DNA of 63,210 nt from contig JAAFIR010000032.1 in assembly GCA_013297885.1 (NCBI GenBank), positions 1 to 63,210 of the forward strand. The letters are read 5' to 3'. This DNA comes from Leptospirales bacterium (lineage in GTDB: Bacteria > Spirochaetota > Leptospiria > Leptospirales > Leptospiraceae). Every line of letters starts with the position of its first letter. Position 1 is the stretch's first letter. The notes under the pieces were generated by a model. The model searched no databases. It was not told where the DNA came from and saw only the letters and a list, made by a program, of their open reading frames with translations. A program made the translations under genes and the position numbers. This document shows, in pieces, positions 9,582 to 19,247 of the stretch.

Positions 9582-10219
9582 TTGGTTCTTTCAAGATAAT
9601 AAATTTTTTTATTTTCTTCAAGCTTTTCTTTTTCAAAAACTGAGATAGGAAAATTTTCTCTTTTAAATGAATATTCTTCAGTAAATTTGAGAGCAGAATT
9701 TTTTCTAAAATTTAAAATTGCTTTTCTCCCGTAAGCCCCATGATCTGTAGCAAATCGAAATCTACCATTTTCTTTAAGTAAATATTCTAGCTCAGATAAA
9801 AATTTTGGATTAATAGTTCTATTTTGCCAATGTTTTTTTTTGGGCCAAGGATCAGGGAAATTAAGTAGAATTTCATCAAAAGAATTTGATTCAAAAAACT
9901 CTTTTAAAAACCAATTAAAATTACAACAAGCTAGTTTGATATTTTCAAGACCAAGTTTTGTAATTTGTTTAGCTGTATATTCTAATCTCCCGTTATTTTT
10001 TTCAAATAATAAAAAAGCAGTCTCAGGATTTTTCCCTGCTAAATCAATTGCGACCTCACCCCAACCAGAACCAAGCTCCAAAAAATATTTATCAAATTTA
10101 TTTTCAAAAATTGTTTTTAAATCTAAGATTGTATTTTTTTTTAACTGAACTAAATGTTTAGACTCAAAAGGAATTTTTTCGACAATAGTCCAAAGTCTTT
10201 CTTTATAAATTTCTTCCAA
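9578..10219 (-). CDS. trmB: tRNA (guanine-46-N7)-methyltransferase
   Basis: A SAM-dependent enzyme forming m7G46 in the tRNA variable loop. The SAM motif 'LELGSGWGEVAIDLA' is at 48-62 and the family-specific 'NFPDPWPKKKHWQNR' at about 120-134, followed by 'FRFATDHGAYG'. Length is 213 residues, normal for the family. Its start overlaps the upstream glycosyltransferase by 17 bases and its end overlaps the oxidoreductase, so the three genes are probably co-transcribed. Confidence 0.92.
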   Translation of the reverse strand: MEEIYKERLWTIVEKIPFESKHLVQLKKNTILDLKTIFENKFDKYFLELGSGWGEVAIDLAGKNPETAFLLFEKNNGRLEYTAKQITKLGLENIKLACCNFNWFLKEFFESNSFDEILLNFPDPWPKKKHWQNRTINPKFLSELEYLLKENGRFRFATDHGAYGRKAILNFRKNSALKFTEEYSFKRENFPISVFEKEKLEENKKIYYLERTK

Positions 10220-11315
10220 GTTTTAAAACCTTATCAAAATATTCTTTTGTAATTTTACTAGAATTTTCCCAAGAAAAAAAATCTAAATCAATTTCAGGTA
10301 ATTTTTCTGAATCCAAAATTTTTTTTAATTCCTCTGCCCAAATTTTTTCATCTTCTGTTCCAAGATAAGTAATTTGGTCAGATCCAATTTCATGAAATGT
10401 GGGTATATCTGAAACAATTGATTTTACTTTATGTGCCAGAGCTTCTAAAAGTGGAATTCCAAATCCTTCATAAAGAGAAGCAAATAAAAATGCTTTAGCG
10501 TTTTTGTAATAATGGTGAAGCTCTGAATCAGAAATTTTTTCAAATAAAATTACATCACCTTTTTTCATTTCTTCTTCTAGTTCATTAAAAAAATCTTCTT
10601 TTTCCCAACCACGTTTTCCAATTATCACCCAGACTAATTTTTCAGAATTGATTTTTCTAAATTCTTTCCAAACTTTTAACAAAAACGAATAATTTTTTCT
10701 AGGCTCAAGAGTTGAAACAGATAAAACATATTTTTCAGGCAAGCTACTTGGTTTTTCTGAATTTAAAATTTTTTTGATTTCATCTAAACTCACCCCTGGA
10801 TAAGCAATTCCAGTATTTTCTATTGGGTAAGAAAACTTTTTTACTAAATCATCTCTAGTTTGTTCTGAAATATTTAAAATAAATTTTGACTTATCTACTG
10901 ATTTTTTTTGCACAAGTCTTTGTTGAAGGCGAGCCAAAAATCTCATTGCTTCAGGATATTTGTACAAAACTAAATCACAATAAGTTAATACAACAGGTAA
11001 ATTAAAAAAATAAGGTGGAATCACTTGTTGAGATCCCCAAAACAAATCCAATTTATACTTTTTAATTTCAAATGGTAAAAGAATATTAAAATAAGTTGCA
11101 CCTTTTTTAGCTAGTATTCCTTTTCCTTGGATAAAAGTAACATTAGGAAGTTCTAATATACTTTGATGTGTTTCATGAATGGGTAAATGAGAAAATAAAA
11201 AGAACTCGTAATTTTTTTTATCAGGGAAAAATTTTAGCGTTTCAGAAATTAATCTTCCCACACCAGAAACTCTTGTTGAAAGAGGTCTTGCATCCATTCC
11301 AATTTTATAACTCAA
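10203..11315 (-). CDS. GT4-family glycosyltransferase
   Basis: A GT-B fold glycosyltransferase of 370 residues. The N-terminal strand 'KIGMDARPLSTRVSGVGR' is typical of GT4 enzymes. The donor-site motifs are 'YVLSVSTLEPRKNYSFLL' near 190-210 and 'FASLYEGFGIPLLEALAHK' near 285-305 with the E-x7-E pair. The start is TTG at 11315: an in-frame TGA lies six bases upstream, GGAG sits eight bases upstream, and starting at the next ATG would remove the first beta-strand. A repeat element begins 37 bases upstream of the start. The acceptor is unknown; surface polysaccharide is plausible. Confidence 0.85.
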   Translation of the reverse strand: MSYKIGMDARPLSTRVSGVGRLISETLKFFPDKKNYEFFLFSHLPIHETHQSILELPNVTFIQGKGILAKKGATYFNILLPFEIKKYKLDLFWGSQQVIPPYFFNLPVVLTYCDLVLYKYPEAMRFLARLQQRLVQKKSVDKSKFILNISEQTRDDLVKKFSYPIENTGIAYPGVSLDEIKKILNSEKPSSLPEKYVLSVSTLEPRKNYSFLLKVWKEFRKINSEKLVWVIIGKRGWEKEDFFNELEEEMKKGDVILFEKISDSELHHYYKNAKAFLFASLYEGFGIPLLEALAHKVKSIVSDIPTFHEIGSDQITYLGTEDEKIWAEELKKILDSEKLPEIDLDFFSWENSSKITKEYFDKVLKLGRNL

Positions 11316-11352
11316 GATTCATACTCCATTAAATTGGTTTCTAGATACACGA

Positions 11353-11491
11353 GCGAAAGTGATTGACTCGGTGTCAAAAAATTGCAGAACATTGAGCAGA
11401 GTCGAAGTGTGCAATTTTTTGACAAGAGAGGAAAGCACGGTTTTTCTAGCAACGAGTGGTTTAAACCACTCGTTAATAGAAAAATTCGCCC
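11353..11491 (-). repeat. Three-box palindromic repeat, copy 2
   Basis: It reads on the minus strand. GGGCGAA ends the element at 11491 and the paired TTCGC is 11353-11357 (as GCGAA on plus). Arm 1 contains a perfect AACGAGTGG/CCACTCGTT palindrome. The middle box is AACCGTGCTTTCCTCTCTTG. Arm 2 is TGTCAAAAAATTGC with GCAATTTTTTGACA. The third box is GTCAATCACTTTCGC. It lies between two minus-strand genes, just upstream of the glycosyltransferase start. Confidence 0.8.
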
Positions 11492-11520
11492 AAAAAAAAA
11501 ATATTTTTGCATAAATAAAA

Positions 11521-11766
11521 TTATGCGAGCTTGGTTAACTCAGTAGGAGTTTCGAGTTCTGCGAGTTTTAATAAATCTTTTACAAATAAATTTTTATTTG
11601 GTGGAATTAGATAAAACTTGGATTCAATTTTTAAATGGATTTTTCCGTTCTCACCTGTGATGATATTTGCATCTTCAGAAATTAAAGTTCCTTTTGTGAG
11701 CGGAACTGGTTTTCCAAAATCAATCACTTCGACTTTTCCATAAGCCAAAATGATTTCGGCTTTCAT
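11521..11766 (-). CDS. Small hypothetical protein, FecR-like beta segment
   Basis: An 81-residue protein with no signal peptide or membrane helix. The pattern '[18 protein letters not shown]' followed by '[14 protein letters not shown]' resembles one repeat of a FecR-like beta domain, but it is too short to be sure. Its start overlaps the end of miaB by four bases (ATGA), so it is probably expressed with miaB. A repeat element follows it, separating it from the glycosyltransferase operon. Confidence 0.65.
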   Translation of the reverse strand: MKAEIILAYGKVEVIDFGKPVPLTKGTLISEDANIITGENGKIHLKIESKFYLIPPNKNLFVKDLLKLAELETPTELTKLA

Positions 11767-13130
11767 TGAATTTGTCCTTTGAGAGTAGCTGAGGTTGCTT
11801 GTTCAATTTTTACATTCACAGTTTTGCCGATCATTTCTTCTAAACTAGAATTTTCTGGTTTTGGAAACACACACATTCTACCAGAGTTAGTTCTACCTGA
11901 TAAATCTTTTTCTGATTTTTTTGATCTGTCTTCAATCAGCACTTCAAAAATTTGTCCAATTTTTTCTTTATTTAGTTTATGCGAAATAGAAGTTTGAAGC
12001 TCCACAAGTTCAGTGAGTCTCTTGGATTTGTCTTCTTCAGTTACATCATCAGAATAATTTCTTTTTGCAACAGTTCCTTCACGTTCTGAATATTTGAACA
12101 TAAACGCCATATCAAATTCTACTTTTTTTACCACATCCAAAGTATCCAAAAATTCATCATTTGTTTCAGTTGGAAATCCAACAATAATATCAGTGGTGAG
12201 CCCAACATCTGGAACAATAGAACGAATTTCATTAACCAAATCCAAATATTCTTCTTTTGTGTATGTTCTATTCATTTTATCAAGCACTCTTGTGTTACCT
12301 GCTTGAAGAGGCAAATGGATGTTAGGTGAAAATCTTTTTTCTTTAGCCATCAAATGAAGTAGATGTTTTGGAAAATCTTTTGGATGTGGTGAAGTAAAAC
12401 GGATTCGCTCAATATTAGTTTTTTCTAATATAGATTCAATTAACCTCGCAAAATCATGAGTTCCAGTTTTGTATGAATTTACATTTTGTCCAAGTAAAGT
12501 AATTTGTTTAATTCCTTTGTCTTGTAGCTTTTTAATTTCTTCCACAATAGAATGAATTTCTCGACTTCGCTCTCTTCCTCTTGTGTAAGGAACTACACAA
12601 AAAGTACAAAAATTATTACAACCTCTCATAATTGTAACAAATGCTTGGATTCCATTAATCACTTCAGGTTCAATTTCATCATAAGTTTCAATTTTAGAAA
12701 GTCTAGTGAGATTTGTTTTTTTTTCTCCGTTTCTAATTTTTGTAATTAAACTAGGAAGGTCTCGGTAATTATCTGGACCCACAACCAAATCAAGTGGAAG
12801 CTCTTCATGAAATAAATCTTCACCTAGATTTTGAGCCATACAACCAAGCACACCAATTACTAAATTTGGATTTTTCTTTTTTAAATACCCAAGACTTTGG
12901 AGTCTAGAATAAATTTTTGCATGAGCGTTTTCACGAACTGCACAAGTATTTAAAAAAATTATATCTGAATTTTCTACATCTTCTGAATTGGAATAATCTG
13001 CTTTTTGCATGAGTGACTTAATTATTCCAGAATCATATTCGTTCATTTGACAACCATAAGTTTCAACATACACTTTGCCAAGTTCTGGCTTTGATTCTAA
13101 AATAGATTTTACTTCAAGAGTTTCGTTCAT
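11763..13130 (-). CDS. miaB: tRNA-2-methylthio-N6-isopentenyladenosine synthase
   Basis: A radical-SAM methylthiotransferase that adds the 2-methylthio group to i6A37 of tRNAs. The N-terminal UPF0004 domain carries the three auxiliary-cluster cysteines Cys27 ('[12 protein letters not shown]'), Cys63 ('[10 protein letters not shown]') and Cys97. The radical-SAM cluster motif '[11 protein letters not shown]' gives Cys171, Cys175 and Cys178. A TRAM domain occupies the last 65 residues or so. Full length at 455 residues. The start overlaps the lysS stop by four bases. Confidence 0.95.
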   Translation of the reverse strand: MNETLEVKSILESKPELGKVYVETYGCQMNEYDSGIIKSLMQKADYSNSEDVENSDIIFLNTCAVRENAHAKIYSRLQSLGYLKKKNPNLVIGVLGCMAQNLGEDLFHEELPLDLVVGPDNYRDLPSLITKIRNGEKKTNLTRLSKIETYDEIEPEVINGIQAFVTIMRGCNNFCTFCVVPYTRGRERSREIHSIVEEIKKLQDKGIKQITLLGQNVNSYKTGTHDFARLIESILEKTNIERIRFTSPHPKDFPKHLLHLMAKEKRFSPNIHLPLQAGNTRVLDKMNRTYTKEEYLDLVNEIRSIVPDVGLTTDIIVGFPTETNDEFLDTLDVVKKVEFDMAFMFKYSEREGTVAKRNYSDDVTEEDKSKRLTELVELQTSISHKLNKEKIGQIFEVLIEDRSKKSEKDLSGRTNSGRMCVFPKPENSSLEEMIGKTVNVKIEQATSATLKGQIQ

Positions 13131-14656
13131 GATTCATTCCTCAGTTGTGGAAATAAAATTGTGTCACGTATGGAAGGAGAATTTGTGAGAAGCATAACAA
13201 GTCGATCAATTCCAATTCCAAGTCCACCAGTTGGAGGCATTCCATATTCTAATGCACGAATATAATCATGATCCATCATAAATGCTTCATCATCTCCAGC
13301 TTCTCTACTTTTTACTTGCTCTTCAAATCTTTCTTTTTGGTCAAATGGATCGTTTAATTCGCTAAATGCGTTTCCAATTTCACGCCCAACAATGTACGGT
13401 TCAAATCTTTCCACGTAACTTGGATTATCCTCACGAGACTTTGCAAGAGGAGAAAGTTCTTTTGGAAAATCTGTGATAAAAATTGGTTGGATTAAATTTG
13501 GTTCAACTTTTTCAGAAAAAACTTCATCAGCTACTTTCCAGATACTCACTTTATCATCTGCTTTTACATGGATTTTTTTTGCTTCTGATTTTGCTTCATC
13601 CAAAGTTTTAATTTTTGAAAAATCAATTCCCGAATATTCTTTGATGATCTCTACATAAGTTTTTCTATTCCAAGGAGGAGTTAAATCAATTTGATTTTCG
13701 CCGTATAAAAATTTTAAACCTTTACCAATAGAAATTGCAACATGAGTAATTAAATTTTCTGTGAGCTTGAGCATTGTTTCCATATCGCCATAAGCCATGT
13801 ACAGTTCGAGCATCGTAAACTCAGGATTGTGCTTAATTGAAATTCCTTCATTTCTAAAATTTCGATTCACTTCAAATACACGATCTAGTCCACCAACAAT
13901 TAAACGCTTTAAGTACAATTCAGGTGCAATTCTTAAATACAACTGCATGTCGAGAGTATTATGATGTGTGATAAATGGTTTTGCAGCAGCACCACCAGCA
14001 ATTGGATGAAGCATTGGAGTTTCTACTTCTAAAAAATTTTCTTTAACTAAAAAATTTCTAACTTCTTGAATGATTTTACTGCGGGTAATAAATGTTTCAC
14101 GAACAGAATCATTTACAACTAAATCTACATAACGCATTCTATACCTTTGTTCTTTATCAGAAAATGCGTCATATACAACTCCATCTTTTTCTTTTGCAAC
14201 AGGAAGTGGGCGAATACATTTTGCAAGTGGAGTGAACTTCAATACATGAATAGAAATTTCACCGGTTTTAGTTTTAAATAAAAATCCTTCGATTCCAATT
14301 ATATCACCGATGTCCATTGTTTTAAACAAAGAATAAGTCTCACCTAGTTCTTTTTCTGATCCGTATAGTTGGATATTTCCTTGTTTGTCTTTTATGTTTG
14401 CAAAACTAGCTTTGCCCATTACACGTTTAGAATTTACTCTTCCTGCAAGTTTATGAAGTAATTTTGCTTCAGGATCTTTTTCAGCTAGACTTGCTTGTTC
14501 AAGCAAGATAGAATCAAAACTATCAATTAAATTTTTAGAAAATGAATCTGGAAAAAATCGAACAGGATAAGGATTTAAACCTTGTTTTTTTATCTCTTCA
14601 ATTTTCTCGATTCTTTGTTTAATTAATTCTGATTGTTCTAATTCTTCTTCTGTCAT
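13127..14656 (-). CDS. lysS: Lysyl-tRNA synthetase, class II
   Basis: A class II lysine-tRNA ligase of 509 residues. An N-terminal OB-fold anticodon domain (about 60-160, '[17 protein letters not shown]') precedes the catalytic core with motif 2 '[13 protein letters not shown]' and motif 3 '[13 protein letters not shown]' near the C-terminus. The lysine-specific '[16 protein letters not shown]' follows motif 2. It heads the lysS-miaB run, and a repeat element lies about 90 bases upstream of its start. Confidence 0.95.
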   Translation of the reverse strand: MTEEELEQSELIKQRIEKIEEIKKQGLNPYPVRFFPDSFSKNLIDSFDSILLEQASLAEKDPEAKLLHKLAGRVNSKRVMGKASFANIKDKQGNIQLYGSEKELGETYSLFKTMDIGDIIGIEGFLFKTKTGEISIHVLKFTPLAKCIRPLPVAKEKDGVVYDAFSDKEQRYRMRYVDLVVNDSVRETFITRSKIIQEVRNFLVKENFLEVETPMLHPIAGGAAAKPFITHHNTLDMQLYLRIAPELYLKRLIVGGLDRVFEVNRNFRNEGISIKHNPEFTMLELYMAYGDMETMLKLTENLITHVAISIGKGLKFLYGENQIDLTPPWNRKTYVEIIKEYSGIDFSKIKTLDEAKSEAKKIHVKADDKVSIWKVADEVFSEKVEPNLIQPIFITDFPKELSPLAKSREDNPSYVERFEPYIVGREIGNAFSELNDPFDQKERFEEQVKSREAGDDEAFMMDHDYIRALEYGMPPTGGLGIGIDRLVMLLTNSPSIRDTILFPQLRNES

Positions 14657-14748
14657 AACTCTAAGTTTTTATAGAAAAGCGTGTAGTCAAGGATTTAGTG
14701 ATTCGTTTTTAGTGGCTCAGATTAGAAAATCTTATATTAAAAGTTTGG

Positions 14749-14842
14749 GCGATTCGTTGTAAGCAACGACCGAGCTTTTCGCTACTTCTGAATCCTCGGC
14801 TTAAAACCCGAGGCTATTCAGAAACGCTTCAATCTCTATCGC
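14749..14842 (+). repeat. Three-box palindromic repeat, copy 3
   Basis: The outer stem is GCGAT (14749-14753) with ATCGC (14838-14842), a compensatory change from GCGAA/TTCGC. Arm 1 is a short CGTTG-taag-CAACG hairpin. The middle box is CCGAGCTTTTCGC. Arm 2 is CCTCGG with CCGAGG inside TTCTGAAT/ATTCAGAA. The third box is TTCAATCTCTATCGC. Flanking AAAGTTT (14740-14746) and AAACTTT (14861-14867) can add a further outer helix. It lies upstream of lysS. Confidence 0.78.
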
Positions 14843-14865
14843 ACGCTTCGCTGAATTGAAAAACT

Positions 14866-15003
14866 TTATTTCAAATCTTGAACTAATGTTTCTCTTCCAC
14901 CCTTATATTCAATATAATATTTGAAAATACAAAAAGTGTCGTCTTTAATTTTATATTCTCCTTTCTTATGCAAAATAAGATTTGAAATTACTTCTTTTAA
15001 ATT
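14866..15003 (-). pseudogene. Decayed gene remnant, unrecognised 45-codon tail
   Basis: In the otherwise empty stretch between lysS and the macro-domain remnant, the minus strand holds a protein-like tail. It ends '..CIFKYYIEYKGGRETLVQ..' and stops with TAA at 14866-14868. Upstream in the same frame TAG (15004-15006) and two TAA codons interrupt it, and no ribosome-binding site or start is present. I read it as the 3' end of a dead gene. It matches nothing I recognise. It sits next to another clear pseudogene. Confidence 0.4.
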
Positions 15004-15146
15004 CTATCTTTTTTATGATGAAACTTAGAAATAAATTTTTATTTTAAATCTATCTAATCTTCCATTTAATGAGATAGTTTTTTTCTGATGTCAGTTGTTA
15101 AAGAAAATTACAGCTTAGAAAAAAAAGTCGATTAGGAATTGCTAAT

Positions 15147-15610
15147 TTACTTAAACTGGATAATTCGCACTTCCATTTGAAAATCTAATTTTCCAATTTC
15201 ATTTTTCATGATTTCCAAAACTTTTTCTTTTTTAAATCCACCAGTTCCTGCTCCAATTAGCGGAAGAGCGATTCTTAAAAAATTATTTTTTGAAGCTAAT
15301 TCAATTTCATTAAAAGTTGAATGTTGAATTGACTTTTTAGTAGCAGTCCAAAAAAAATTTATTCCTGCAACATGAATTATGCTTTTAAAATTTAAATTTC
15401 CAACATTTGTTAGAACCACTTCACTTTTTGATTAAATTCCTTTTTTTGAAAGCTCAATAAATGGTTTAAACCCAGCTCTTTTTTAAATAGCACCTGAAAC
15501 TCCTTGAGGTAATAAAAGCTACCACAAGGAATAAAATTTCGATTCCAAGGATTTAAAATTATTTCCACATCTTGATCTAAAAGATTTCCTTATATAATTT
15601 TAAAATTCAT
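15147..15610 (-). pseudogene. Macro-domain (ADP-ribose-binding) protein, degraded
   Basis: The 3' part is open for 90 codons (15147-15419) and shows macro-domain motifs: 'SIIHVAGINFFW' and 'ALPLIGAGTGGF'. Translating further upstream recovers the missing N-terminus in pieces. 'DVEIILNPWNRNFIP' lies in one frame from a possible ATG at 15610. 'LLLPQGVSGAI' and 'KRAGFKPFIELSKKGI' lie in another. One frameshift near 15525 and in-frame stops at 15590-15592, 15519-15521, 15483-15485 and 15432-15434 break the gene. The family binds or hydrolyses ADP-ribose derivatives. A GTG at 15419 could start the 3' piece, but that product would lack the ligand-binding N-terminal strand and loop, so I call the whole a pseudogene. 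Confidence 0.85.
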
Positions 15611-15715
15611 AACAGTTTAATTTTCCCTTAAAATAAAAATTCTTCATCACAAATCACAATTCAAAATTCCATAATTATCAATTTCAAAAACAAGGCTTTC
15701 CAAAAATTTGGAATT

Positions 15716-17212
15716 ATGATTAAATTATCAAGCATAAATAAATCACATGGACAACAAGTTCTATTTGATGATTTACATTTCGCTATGAATAAAGGCGAAA
15801 AAATTGGATTGGTTGGAAGAAACGGACATGGAAAGTCCACACTAATTCAAATGATTCTTGGAAAACAAGAAACAGATTCTGGCACAATTATCATTCCCAA
15901 AAATTATAAAATTGGACATTTGGAACAACATTTAAAATTCACTAAGCCAACTGTTTTAGAAGAATGTGCACTTGGGCTCCCTGATGGCGAAGAATATGAA
16001 ACTTGGAAAGTAGAACAAATTTTATTTGGACTTGGTTTTAAAGAAAAAGATATGGATCGAAATCCAAATGAATTTTCTGGTGGATACCAAATCAGAATGA
16101 ATCTCGCAAAACTACTAGTATCCGCTCCAGACCTTTTGATGTTAGATGAGCCAAATAATTATTTGGATATTGTTACCATTCGTTGGCTAGAAGAATTTTT
16201 ACGTGAATGGGAGGGTGAAATTATTTTAATCACACATGATAGAAGTTTTATGGATGCTGTTGTATCGCATACAATTGCAATTCATCGTCAAAAAGCAATT
16301 AAGACAGAAGGTGACACAGAAAAACTTTATAATTATATCAACCAAACTGAAGAGATTTACGAAAAGACAAGACAGAACGAAGCAAAAAAAAGAAAACAAG
16401 AAGAAGTGTTTATTGAACGTTTTAAAGCCAAAGCAAGTTTTGCAAGCCGTGCACAGTCTAGGGTCAAAAAATTAGAAAAACAAGGTGAGATGAAAGCACT
16501 TGAAAAAATTGATGACTTGGAACTTTATTTTAACTCAGCTGATTTTTCTGCATCTGTGATGATGTCAACTGAAGAAATCAGTTTTTCATATTCAGAAAAT
16601 TCTCCAAAGTTAATTGATAAGTTTTCGATTGTTGTTGGAAAGCGTGATAGAATTTGTATCATCGGAAAAAATGGAAAAGGTAAATCCACACTTTTAAAAT
16701 TAATGGCCGGAGAATTACAAGCAACAGAAGGTCGCATCACAAAACATCCAAGTTTAAAAGAAGGATATTTTGGTCAGACAAATAAAATTCAGCTCAACGA
16801 AAACAATACAATTGTAGAAGAAATTCGTTCTGCTGATGAATCTTGTAATGATGGAATTGCACGAAACATTGCAGGTGGTTTGATGTTTAGTGGAGATTCA
16901 GCTCTAAAAAAAATCAAAGTGCTTTCAGGTGGTGAAAAAAGCCGTGTGCTACTTGGAAAAATTTTAGTCACTCCATGTAATTTATTATTTTTAGATGAGC
17001 CAACAAATCATTTGGACATGCAATCTTGTGACTCGCTAATTGAAGCAATTGATAATTTTGAAGGCTCAGTTGTGATGGTTACACATAATGAAATGCATAT
17101 TCGTGCAGTTGCCACAAAACTAGTTGTATTTGATTATGACGAAATCAAAATTTATGAAGGAACATATGACGAGTTCCTCCAAGATATTGGTTGGTCTGAT
17201 GAAGAGAAATGA
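15716..17212 (+). CDS. ABC-F family ATPase
   Basis: A soluble protein with two ABC domains and no membrane segment, of the ribosome-associated ABC-F class. Domain 1 has Walker A 'GRNGHGKST' at 34-42, signature '[15 protein letters not shown]' and Walker B '[12 protein letters not shown]'. A charged linker (about 215-265) precedes domain 2, with Walker A 'GKNGKGKST', signature '[15 protein letters not shown]' and '[12 protein letters not shown]'. At 498 residues it is shorter than EttA and lacks a long C-terminal coiled coil, so it is nearer the Uup/YbiT side. Both Glu switch residues are present. The first signature is divergent (FSGGY rather than LSGGQ). Confidence 0.88.
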   Translation: MIKLSSINKSHGQQVLFDDLHFAMNKGEKIGLVGRNGHGKSTLIQMILGKQETDSGTIIIPKNYKIGHLEQHLKFTKPTVLEECALGLPDGEEYETWKVEQILFGLGFKEKDMDRNPNEFSGGYQIRMNLAKLLVSAPDLLMLDEPNNYLDIVTIRWLEEFLREWEGEIILITHDRSFMDAVVSHTIAIHRQKAIKTEGDTEKLYNYINQTEEIYEKTRQNEAKKRKQEEVFIERFKAKASFASRAQSRVKKLEKQGEMKALEKIDDLELYFNSADFSASVMMSTEEISFSYSENSPKLIDKFSIVVGKRDRICIIGKNGKGKSTLLKLMAGELQATEGRITKHPSLKEGYFGQTNKIQLNENNTIVEEIRSADESCNDGIARNIAGGLMFSGDSALKKIKVLSGGEKSRVLLGKILVTPCNLLFLDEPTNHLDMQSCDSLIEAIDNFEGSVVMVTHNEMHIRAVATKLVVFDYDEIKIYEGTYDEFLQDIGWSDEEK

Positions 17213-17231
17213 TTTTTAGCACAAATATCGG

Positions 17232-17347
17232 GCGAATTTTTTTTGTAGTGAATGGTCGCGACCATTCACTACAAAAAAAACCGTGCTTTCCTCTCTTGTC
17301 AAAATTTTTTATTCAAAAAATTTTGACACCTAGTCAATCACTTTCGC
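17232..17347 (+). repeat. Three-box palindromic repeat, copy 4 (best-formed)
   Basis: The outer stem is GCGAA (17232-17236) with TTCGC (17343-17347). Arm 1 (17237-17280) is a perfect 44-base palindrome: eight T, GTAGTGAATGGTCG, its complement, eight A. The middle box is AACCGTGCTTTCCTCTCTTG. Arm 2 is TGTCAAAATTTTTT with AAAAAATTTTGACA. The third box is GTCAATCACTTTCGC. It follows the ABC-F stop by about 20 bases, so it could also end transcription. The rest of the gap to tilS holds only a weak hairpin near 17391-17417. Confidence 0.85.
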
Positions 17348-17465
17348 TTGGCTGCTAAAATTGAAAAATTTTTCTCTACAAACTTCCCCCTCTCTGTTGC
17401 TCAGCAATGGAGAAGGCTACTCTGTAAAATTTATCAATATTAATTAAGTTGGGATGAGGTAAGAG

Positions 17466-18659
17466 GTGAAACAATTTTTTGAAAAAATACTTTTAGAACT
17501 AGATTCTGAATTTTTAAAAAAAAACCAATTGATTCTTTCTTATTCTGGCGGAGCTGATTCTAGTTTACTTTTGGAATTTTTAAAATATTTGTACCAAGAA
17601 AAAAAAATTTTAAAACCCATTTTATTTCATCTAAATCATAAACTTAGAAATAACCAAACTGAAATTTTAGGAATCAAAAAAATTTTAGAAGATTCAGGAT
17701 TTCATTTTATTTACAAAGAAAAAAATATATTTAAACTTTCCAAAAAAATAAAAAAATCCCTAGAAGAAACAGGAAGAATTTTTAGATACCATGAACTAAA
17801 AAAAATCCAAAAAAAATCGAATGGGATTATTTTAACAGCTCACCAACTAGATGATTATTTAGAAACATCTTTGATTCATTTAATTCGTGGTGCTGGAGAG
17901 TCAGCATTTAAAAATTTACCAATTTATGAAAATGGAATTTTAAGACCATTTGTAAAAATTCCCAAAGATAAAATTTTAGAATTACTTAATGAAAATCAAA
18001 TTCCTTATTTTGAAGACGAGTCCAATACTTCAGAAGAATATTTAAGAAATCGAATCCGAAAAAAAATCATTCCAATTTTAAAAGAAGAAAAATTAAACAT
18101 AAAAAAGCTTTATGAAAATTTTCACGAAAAACCAATTTTTGAAAGTTTTGAGAAATCGGTGCCAAGTTTTTTAAAACTGAATTTAGATAATTTTGATTTT
18201 AAAGATTTAAAAACTGTTCTAGATATTTATCTAAAAAATTTGGGACTTCATCCCATTAAAAAAAATTTATTTTTAAAAATAAAAAATCTCTTAGAAAAAG
18301 AAGAAGCAATCCATTTGGAAAACTCCGAAGTGTTTTTTTGGAAATCAAAAACTTCAGAATTATTTCTAATTCCCAAAAATTCTCCACTTTTGAAAGAAGT
18401 AGAACATGATGGAGAAAATTTTATCTGGAATAAAAACCCTATTCCACTTGCTGAAAATGAAATTCTTGGTTTTTATGAAAAAGGTTTAAAAATAAAAATT
18501 AGAAACCAGACCAAAGAAATTTCTGAAATTCTTAGAGAAAACCAAATCCCAAGAATATTAAGAGAAAAAATTCCGATAATTAAAAAAGATGGAAAAGTGA
18601 TTTCTATCTTAGTTGATCTTTTTGATAAAAAATTAAAACGTGTAAATGGAGATTTATGA
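17466..18659 (+). CDS. tilS: tRNA(Ile)-lysidine synthase
   Basis: An ATP-pyrophosphatase that converts C34 of the AUA-decoding tRNA(Ile) to lysidine. The PP-loop 'SYSGGADSS' is at 25-33; 'HLNHKLRNNQ' and 'LTAHQLDDYLET' follow as in the family, and 'FEDESNTSEEYLRNRIR' is the tRNA/substrate motif. The C-terminal TilS domain is short and Lys-rich. The start is GTG with GAGG six bases upstream. It overlaps engB by four bases (ATGA). Confidence 0.92.
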   Translation: MKQFFEKILLELDSEFLKKNQLILSYSGGADSSLLLEFLKYLYQEKKILKPILFHLNHKLRNNQTEILGIKKILEDSGFHFIYKEKNIFKLSKKIKKSLEETGRIFRYHELKKIQKKSNGIILTAHQLDDYLETSLIHLIRGAGESAFKNLPIYENGILRPFVKIPKDKILELLNENQIPYFEDESNTSEEYLRNRIRKKIIPILKEEKLNIKKLYENFHEKPIFESFEKSVPSFLKLNLDNFDFKDLKTVLDIYLKNLGLHPIKKNLFLKIKNLLEKEEAIHLENSEVFFWKSKTSELFLIPKNSPLLKEVEHDGENFIWNKNPIPLAENEILGFYEKGLKIKIRNQTKEISEILRENQIPRILREKIPIIKKDGKVISILVDLFDKKLKRVNGDL

Positions 18660-19237
18660 GTAAAGACAATTTAACAGTTGAGTTTCATTCTTCTGTTGCA
18701 GATATTTCAAAATTTCCAAGAAACAAAATGCCTCAGTTTGCTTTTGCAGGCAGATCCAATGCAGGAAAATCTAGTTTAATCAACGCAGTGACAAACCATT
18801 CCAAGTTAGCATTTGTATCAGCAACTCCCGGAAAAACAAGACTTGTAAATTTATTTTTGTTGAACAAAAACTCTTTTTTGGTAGATTTACCGGGTTTTGG
18901 TTATGCAAAAGCATCTAACCAAGTTCGAGATGAAATAATACTTTTAGTGAATGATTATTTGAATGATGCTAGAGAACTTAAAATTTTATTTTTACTCTGT
19001 GATTCAAAAAGATCTGTTCCTGAAGATGAATTAAATATGATTGAAACCTGTTATGACAAAAAAATCAAACCAGTTTTAATCAGAACCAAAGTTGATAAAC
19101 TAAACCAAAAAGAAAAATTTATTTTGAATGATGAAAAAAAAAGGTTAGAGTTAGAATTTAGAAATATAAATATAATTCTTGCATCTACCAAAACCAAAGA
19201 AGGAATTTCAGAAATTAAAAAAATGATTCTTAAATAA
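18656..19237 (+). CDS. engB: Ribosome biogenesis GTPase EngB (YsxC)
   Basis: A small TRAFAC GTPase needed for large-subunit assembly. G1 is 'GRSNAGKSS' at 32-40, G2 includes 'TPGKTR' near 57-62, G3 'DLPGFGYAK' near 77-85 and G4 'RTKVDKLNQ'. Length (193) is typical. It is coupled to tilS by an ATGA overlap and ends ten bases before the convergent regulator gene. Confidence 0.95.
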   Translation: MSKDNLTVEFHSSVADISKFPRNKMPQFAFAGRSNAGKSSLINAVTNHSKLAFVSATPGKTRLVNLFLLNKNSFLVDLPGFGYAKASNQVRDEIILLVNDYLNDARELKILFLLCDSKRSVPEDELNMIETCYDKKIKPVLIRTKVDKLNQKEKFILNDEKKRLELEFRNINIILASTKTKEGISEIKKMILK

Positions 19238-19247
19238 AATACAGATT

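Noticed and set aside
11312-11512. 66-codon minus-strand reading frame upstream of the glycosyltransferase
   Set aside because: It is translated entirely through repeat copy 2, including both hairpin arms, and resembles no protein; its end merely supplies the ribosome-binding-site region of the next gene.
17391-17417. Small hairpin before tilS (CCTCTC..TTGCTcAGCAA..GAGAAGG)
   Set aside because: Imperfect, isolated and not repeated in the window; could be a tail of repeat copy 4 but lacks its conserved boxes.
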